The notes under the pieces are model-generated. The model did no database searches. It saw only the letters and a list, made by a program, of their open reading frames with translations, and was not told where the DNA came from. From JAHEAO01 sp942492375 (GTDB taxonomy: Bacteria; Pseudomonadota; Alphaproteobacteria; Rhodobacterales; Rhodobacteraceae), in assembly GCA_942492375.1 (NCBI GenBank), contig CALOEL010000012.1:1-64000 (forward strand): a stretch of DNA of 64,000 bases, written 5' to 3'. Within the stretch, counting starts at the first letter, position 1. Each line of letters starts with the position of its first letter. The translations under genes and the position numbers were made by a program. Below are positions 61,210-64,000 of the stretch, piece by piece.

Positions 61210-62655
61210 ATGTCTGATACATCGACCAAAACACCGGACAGGCAGGGCATGGCGGCACGGTTTCCGACCGCCTACACGATCCTGTTCGGTCTGATCATCG
61301 TCGTCGCGGCGCTGACCTGGATCATCCCTGCCGGGCAATATGACCGCGCCATGAACGAAGAGGTCGGGCGCGAGATCGCGGTGCCGGGCACCTATCAGAC
61401 GGTCGAGCCGAATCCGCAGGGTTTTGTCGATGTCATGCTGGCACCGGTCGCAGGGTTCTACGATCCGGACAGCTATGCGGCCAATGCCATCGATGTCGCG
61501 TTGTTCGTCCTGCTGCTCGGCGGGTTTCTGGGTGTCGTGAACGCCACCAAGGCCATCGACACCGGCATCCAGACCGCGATGCTGCGCCTGAAGGGGCACG
61601 AGATCTGGATGATCCCGATCCTCATGTCGCTCTTTGCGCTCGGCGGCACCACCTATGGCATGGCCGAGGAAACGCTGGCCTTCTATGCGCTGCTGATCCC
61701 GGTGGTGATCGCGGCCGGCTACGATTCGGTGACCGGCGTGGCAATCATCCTGATCGGTGCCGGGATCGGCACGCTGGGATCGACGATCAACCCCTTCGCC
61801 ACGGTGATTGCCTCGAACGCGGCGGGCATCCCGTTCACCGAAGGCATGGCTTTGCGGCTGGTTATTCTGTTGGGCGGCCTCGCAATCTGTGTCGCCTACG
61901 TGATGCGCTACGCATCAAAGGTCAAAGCCGACCCGGCCCGGTCCGTCGTTGCCACGCAACGCGACAGCGACCGGCAGTTTTTCCTGAACGAGACGGATGC
62001 AGAATTCGAGGAGCCAAAGCTGAGCGGCACCCAGAAACTGGTTCTGATCCTGTTTTTCGCGACCTTTGCCGTGATGATCTGGGGGGTCTCCAGCCAGGGA
62101 TGGTGGATGGCCCGGATGGGCGCGCTGTTCTTCGGCATGGCCATCGTCGTCGGGCTGGTCGCGCGGATGGGCGAAAAGGCGCTGACGTCGTCCTTTGTGG
62201 AAGGTGCCAAGGATCTGCTGGGGGTGGCCCTGGTGATCGGTCTGGCGCGCGGCATTGTCGTGATCATGGAGCAGGGCCTGATTGCCGACACGATCCTGAA
62301 CAGTGCCGCCGACACGCTTGGTGGCTTGCCTCAGATCGCGTTCATCAACCTGATGCTCTGGATCGAGATCGGGATGAGCTTCCTGGTGCCCTCGTCGTCC
62401 GGCCTCGCCGTCCTGTCGATGCCGATCCTAGCACCATTGGGGGATTTCGCGGGTGTCGGCCGTGACCTCGTGGTGACCGCCTATCAATCGGCAAGTGGGC
62501 TCGTGAACCTGATTACGCCCACCTCTGCGGTTGTGATTGGCGGTCTGGCCATCGGGCGCGTGTCGTTTGACCGCTGGCTCGTCTTTATCTGGCCCCTGCT
62601 GCTGATCCTCGTCGTCTTCATCTCGGCCGGGATCAGCCTGGCCGCCATTCTCTGA
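61210..62655 (+). CDS. YfcC-family transporter, probable arginine/ornithine exchanger
   Basis: A 481-residue membrane protein with about twelve helices of the YfcC/ArcD-like class (LFALGGTTYGMAEETLAFY, GAGIGTLGSTINPFATVIAS, LVPSSSGLAVLSMPILAPLG). Placed directly before arcA and arcB it most likely swaps arginine for ornithine. I chose ATG 61210 after a GAGGGGG site. It starts 16 bases after the ATPase gene, so both may be on one transcript. Confidence 0.85.
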   Translation: MSDTSTKTPDRQGMAARFPTAYTILFGLIIVVAALTWIIPAGQYDRAMNEEVGREIAVPGTYQTVEPNPQGFVDVMLAPVAGFYDPDSYAANAIDVALFVLLLGGFLGVVNATKAIDTGIQTAMLRLKGHEIWMIPILMSLFALGGTTYGMAEETLAFYALLIPVVIAAGYDSVTGVAIILIGAGIGTLGSTINPFATVIASNAAGIPFTEGMALRLVILLGGLAICVAYVMRYASKVKADPARSVVATQRDSDRQFFLNETDAEFEEPKLSGTQKLVLILFFATFAVMIWGVSSQGWWMARMGALFFGMAIVVGLVARMGEKALTSSFVEGAKDLLGVALVIGLARGIVVIMEQGLIADTILNSAADTLGGLPQIAFINLMLWIEIGMSFLVPSSSGLAVLSMPILAPLGDFAGVGRDLVVTAYQSASGLVNLITPTSAVVIGGLAIGRVSFDRWLVFIWPLLLILVVFISAGISLAAIL

Positions 62656-62677
62656 TTGAATAAAGGAGGCATCCCAG

Positions 62678-63907
62678 ATGTCCGAACTGAAATTGGGCGT
62701 ACATTCCGAAGCCGGCACGTTGCGTCAGGTAATCGTATCGCCACCCGGTCTTGCGCATCGCCGCCTGACGCCGGACAACCGCGAAGATCTGCTATTTGAC
62801 GATGTTTTCTGGGTCAAACAGGCGATCAAGGACCATGCCGTCTTTGCCGATATCATGCGCGGTGAGGGGATCGAGGTGCTGGACGCCATGGCGCTGCTGG
62901 GCAAAACGCTCGACCTGTCGGACGCACGCGCCTGGGTTCTCGACCACCGCATCACCCGCAATGACGTCGGCGTCGGGATGCGGGACGAACTGCGCGCCTG
63001 GATGGAGTCTCTCTCCGGCGCCGATCTCGCGAGATTTCTTGTGGGCGGTATCAGGGTGGACGATCTGCCATTCACGCCTTCCGGCATGTTCGGCAGCTAC
63101 CTTGGCCTGCATGGTTTCGTGCTGCCGCCGCTACCGAATTTCATCTTTACCCGTGACAATTCGGCTTGGGTCTATGGCGGCGTCAGCCTGAACCCGATGC
63201 ATTTCGCCGCGCGGCGGCCCGAAACGCTGCTGATGGCGGCAGTCTATCGGTTTCACCCGTCCTTTGCCGGGCAGGCGCGCGTCTGGTTCGGCGATCCGAC
63301 GCGGGAATTCGGCACCGCCACGTTGGAAGGCGGTGACATTATGCCGATCGGCCACGGCGTCGTCATGGTCGGCATGGGCGAACGCTCGACCCCGCAGGCG
63401 GTGGGCCAGTTGGCTGAGGCGTTGTTCGAGGGTGGCGACGTGACGCGCGTCATCGCCTGCCAGATGCCCAGTTCGCGCGCAGCGATGCATCTGGACACCG
63501 TTTTCACCCATTGCGGCGGCGATGTCGTGACCACGTTCAAGGAAGTGGCGGATGCCATTACCTGCTATGACCTGCGCCCGGGTGCCGGCAAGGCGGCGCT
63601 CGATATCCGTCGCGACGCCCGCCACCTGTTCGAGATCACGGCGGAGGTCCTGGGCTACAAGAAACTGCATCTGGTGCCCACCGGCGGGGCCGACGCGGCT
63701 GAGCAATCGCGCGAACAGTGGAATGACGGCAACAACGTGCTGGCGCTGCGCCCCGGCGTCGTCATCGGCTATGACCGCAACGACGATACCAACGCCGCCC
63801 TCAAGGAGGCCGGGATCGAGGTGCTGGCCATCCCCGGCGCCGAACTGGGCCGCGGCAGGGGCGGCAGCCATTGCATGAGCTGCCCGACGATCCGCGACGC
63901 CATCTGA
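62678..63907 (+). CDS. arcA: Arginine deiminase
   Basis: A 409-residue enzyme turning arginine into citrulline and ammonia. The catalytic cysteine is Cys399 in GRGRGGSHCMSCP; guanidine-binding parts include FTRDNSAWVYGG and LEGGDIMPIG. Ribosome site AAAGGAGG precedes the ATG. It is part of the arginine deiminase pathway giving ATP and ammonia at low oxygen. Confidence 0.95.
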   Translation: MSELKLGVHSEAGTLRQVIVSPPGLAHRRLTPDNREDLLFDDVFWVKQAIKDHAVFADIMRGEGIEVLDAMALLGKTLDLSDARAWVLDHRITRNDVGVGMRDELRAWMESLSGADLARFLVGGIRVDDLPFTPSGMFGSYLGLHGFVLPPLPNFIFTRDNSAWVYGGVSLNPMHFAARRPETLLMAAVYRFHPSFAGQARVWFGDPTREFGTATLEGGDIMPIGHGVVMVGMGERSTPQAVGQLAEALFEGGDVTRVIACQMPSSRAAMHLDTVFTHCGGDVVTTFKEVADAITCYDLRPGAGKAALDIRRDARHLFEITAEVLGYKKLHLVPTGGADAAEQSREQWNDGNNVLALRPGVVIGYDRNDDTNAALKEAGIEVLAIPGAELGRGRGGSHCMSCPTIRDAI

Positions 63908-63931
63908 ACCATCCGACGACAAGGAAACCCC

Positions 63932-64000
63932 ATGTCCTACAACCTTAGAAACCGCCATTTCCTGACGCTGCGCGACTTCACCCCGCAGGAAATCGGCTTT
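63932..64000 (+). CDS. arcB: Ornithine carbamoyltransferase, N-terminal fragment at window edge
   Basis: The first 23 codons (MSYNLRNRHFLTLRDFTPQE and so on) match the start of catabolic ornithine carbamoyltransferases. It follows arcA by 24 bases with an AAGGAAA site and runs off the right end. A carbamate kinase gene (arcC) would be expected beyond. Confidence 0.85.
   Translation, partial: MSYNLRNRHFLTLRDFTPQEIGF

Noticed and set aside
1..64000. tRNA or rRNA genes, integrase genes, att sites or replication origins
   Set aside because: None was recognised by eye; a dedicated tRNA and integrase search would be needed to exclude them.

Overview
The window looks like a metal-resistance island from a GC-rich alphaproteobacterium, most likely Rhodobacterales. 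Pointers are the Rhodobacter-type protein sequences (PCu(A)C, SCO, ScsB, CcmFGHI, DUF411), the frequent ATGA and TGATG gene overlaps, and many GTG/TTG starts. I saw no rRNA, tRNA, CRISPR array or replication origin. One IS66-family remnant and several gene fragments suggest an accessory region (plasmid or island) assembled piecemeal and partly decaying.

Layout. 1-4.0 kb: a frameshifted L,D-transpeptidase, a small lipoprotein, a heavily broken Zn/Cd ATPase (zntA) behind a MerR-type promoter, and an intact L,D-transpeptidase. 4.0-8.9 kb: a PhnD/PhnC/PhnE-like transporter plus a di-heme cytochrome, divergent from an MntR-like regulator, with a clear promoter and operator between them. 9.0-20.2 kb: a 13-gene minus-strand operon (SCO, dsbB, dsbA, PCu(A)C, SCO, M23 peptidase, DUF411, ZIP, lspA, lnt, small membrane protein, acylase, ctaG) followed by a second PCu(A)C gene. 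20.2-24.1 kb: a Zn/Cd/Pb-type MerR regulator, ynfA, a CDF-like protein, and a transglutaminase/czcD/STAS operon. 24.1-25.3 kb: IS66 debris.

25.3-43.2 kb is a copper region: cueR, a frameshifted copA, copZ, a seven-gene minus-strand operon (L,D-transpeptidase, cytochrome c, unknown, cupredoxin, multicopper oxidase, cytochrome c, dsbA), a plus-strand operon (DUF2933, lipoprotein, dsbA, scsB), and a long plus-strand run (unknowns, cytochrome c', di-heme cytochrome, membrane proteins, PBP2). 43.4-48.2 kb: ccmFGHI plus a fourth L,D-transpeptidase. 48.3-52.4 kb: rhodanese remnant, beta-propeller protein, SHOCT protein and a two-component system. 52.5-57.6 kb: Met-rich EF-hand protein, DUF302, a CueR-promoted set ending in lgt, a cysteine-tailed ECF sigma factor, and fragments. 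57.7-64 kb: patatin, a P1B ATPase with a CPD metal motif, and an arginine deiminase operon running off the right edge.

How it fits together. At least eleven MerR-family promoters (-35, a 19-bp spacer carrying the dyad, -10) are scattered over 53 kb, so two MerR regulators in the window could coordinate most of it. The products fall into four groups: metal pumps and chaperones, periplasmic copper oxidation, disulfide and cytochrome c maturation, and an unusually large set of envelope-building enzymes (four L,D-transpeptidase genes, PBP2, an M23 peptidase, Lgt, LspA and Lnt). My main hypothesis is that the island carries a metal-induced back-up set for cell-wall cross-linking and lipoprotein maturation alongside classical efflux.
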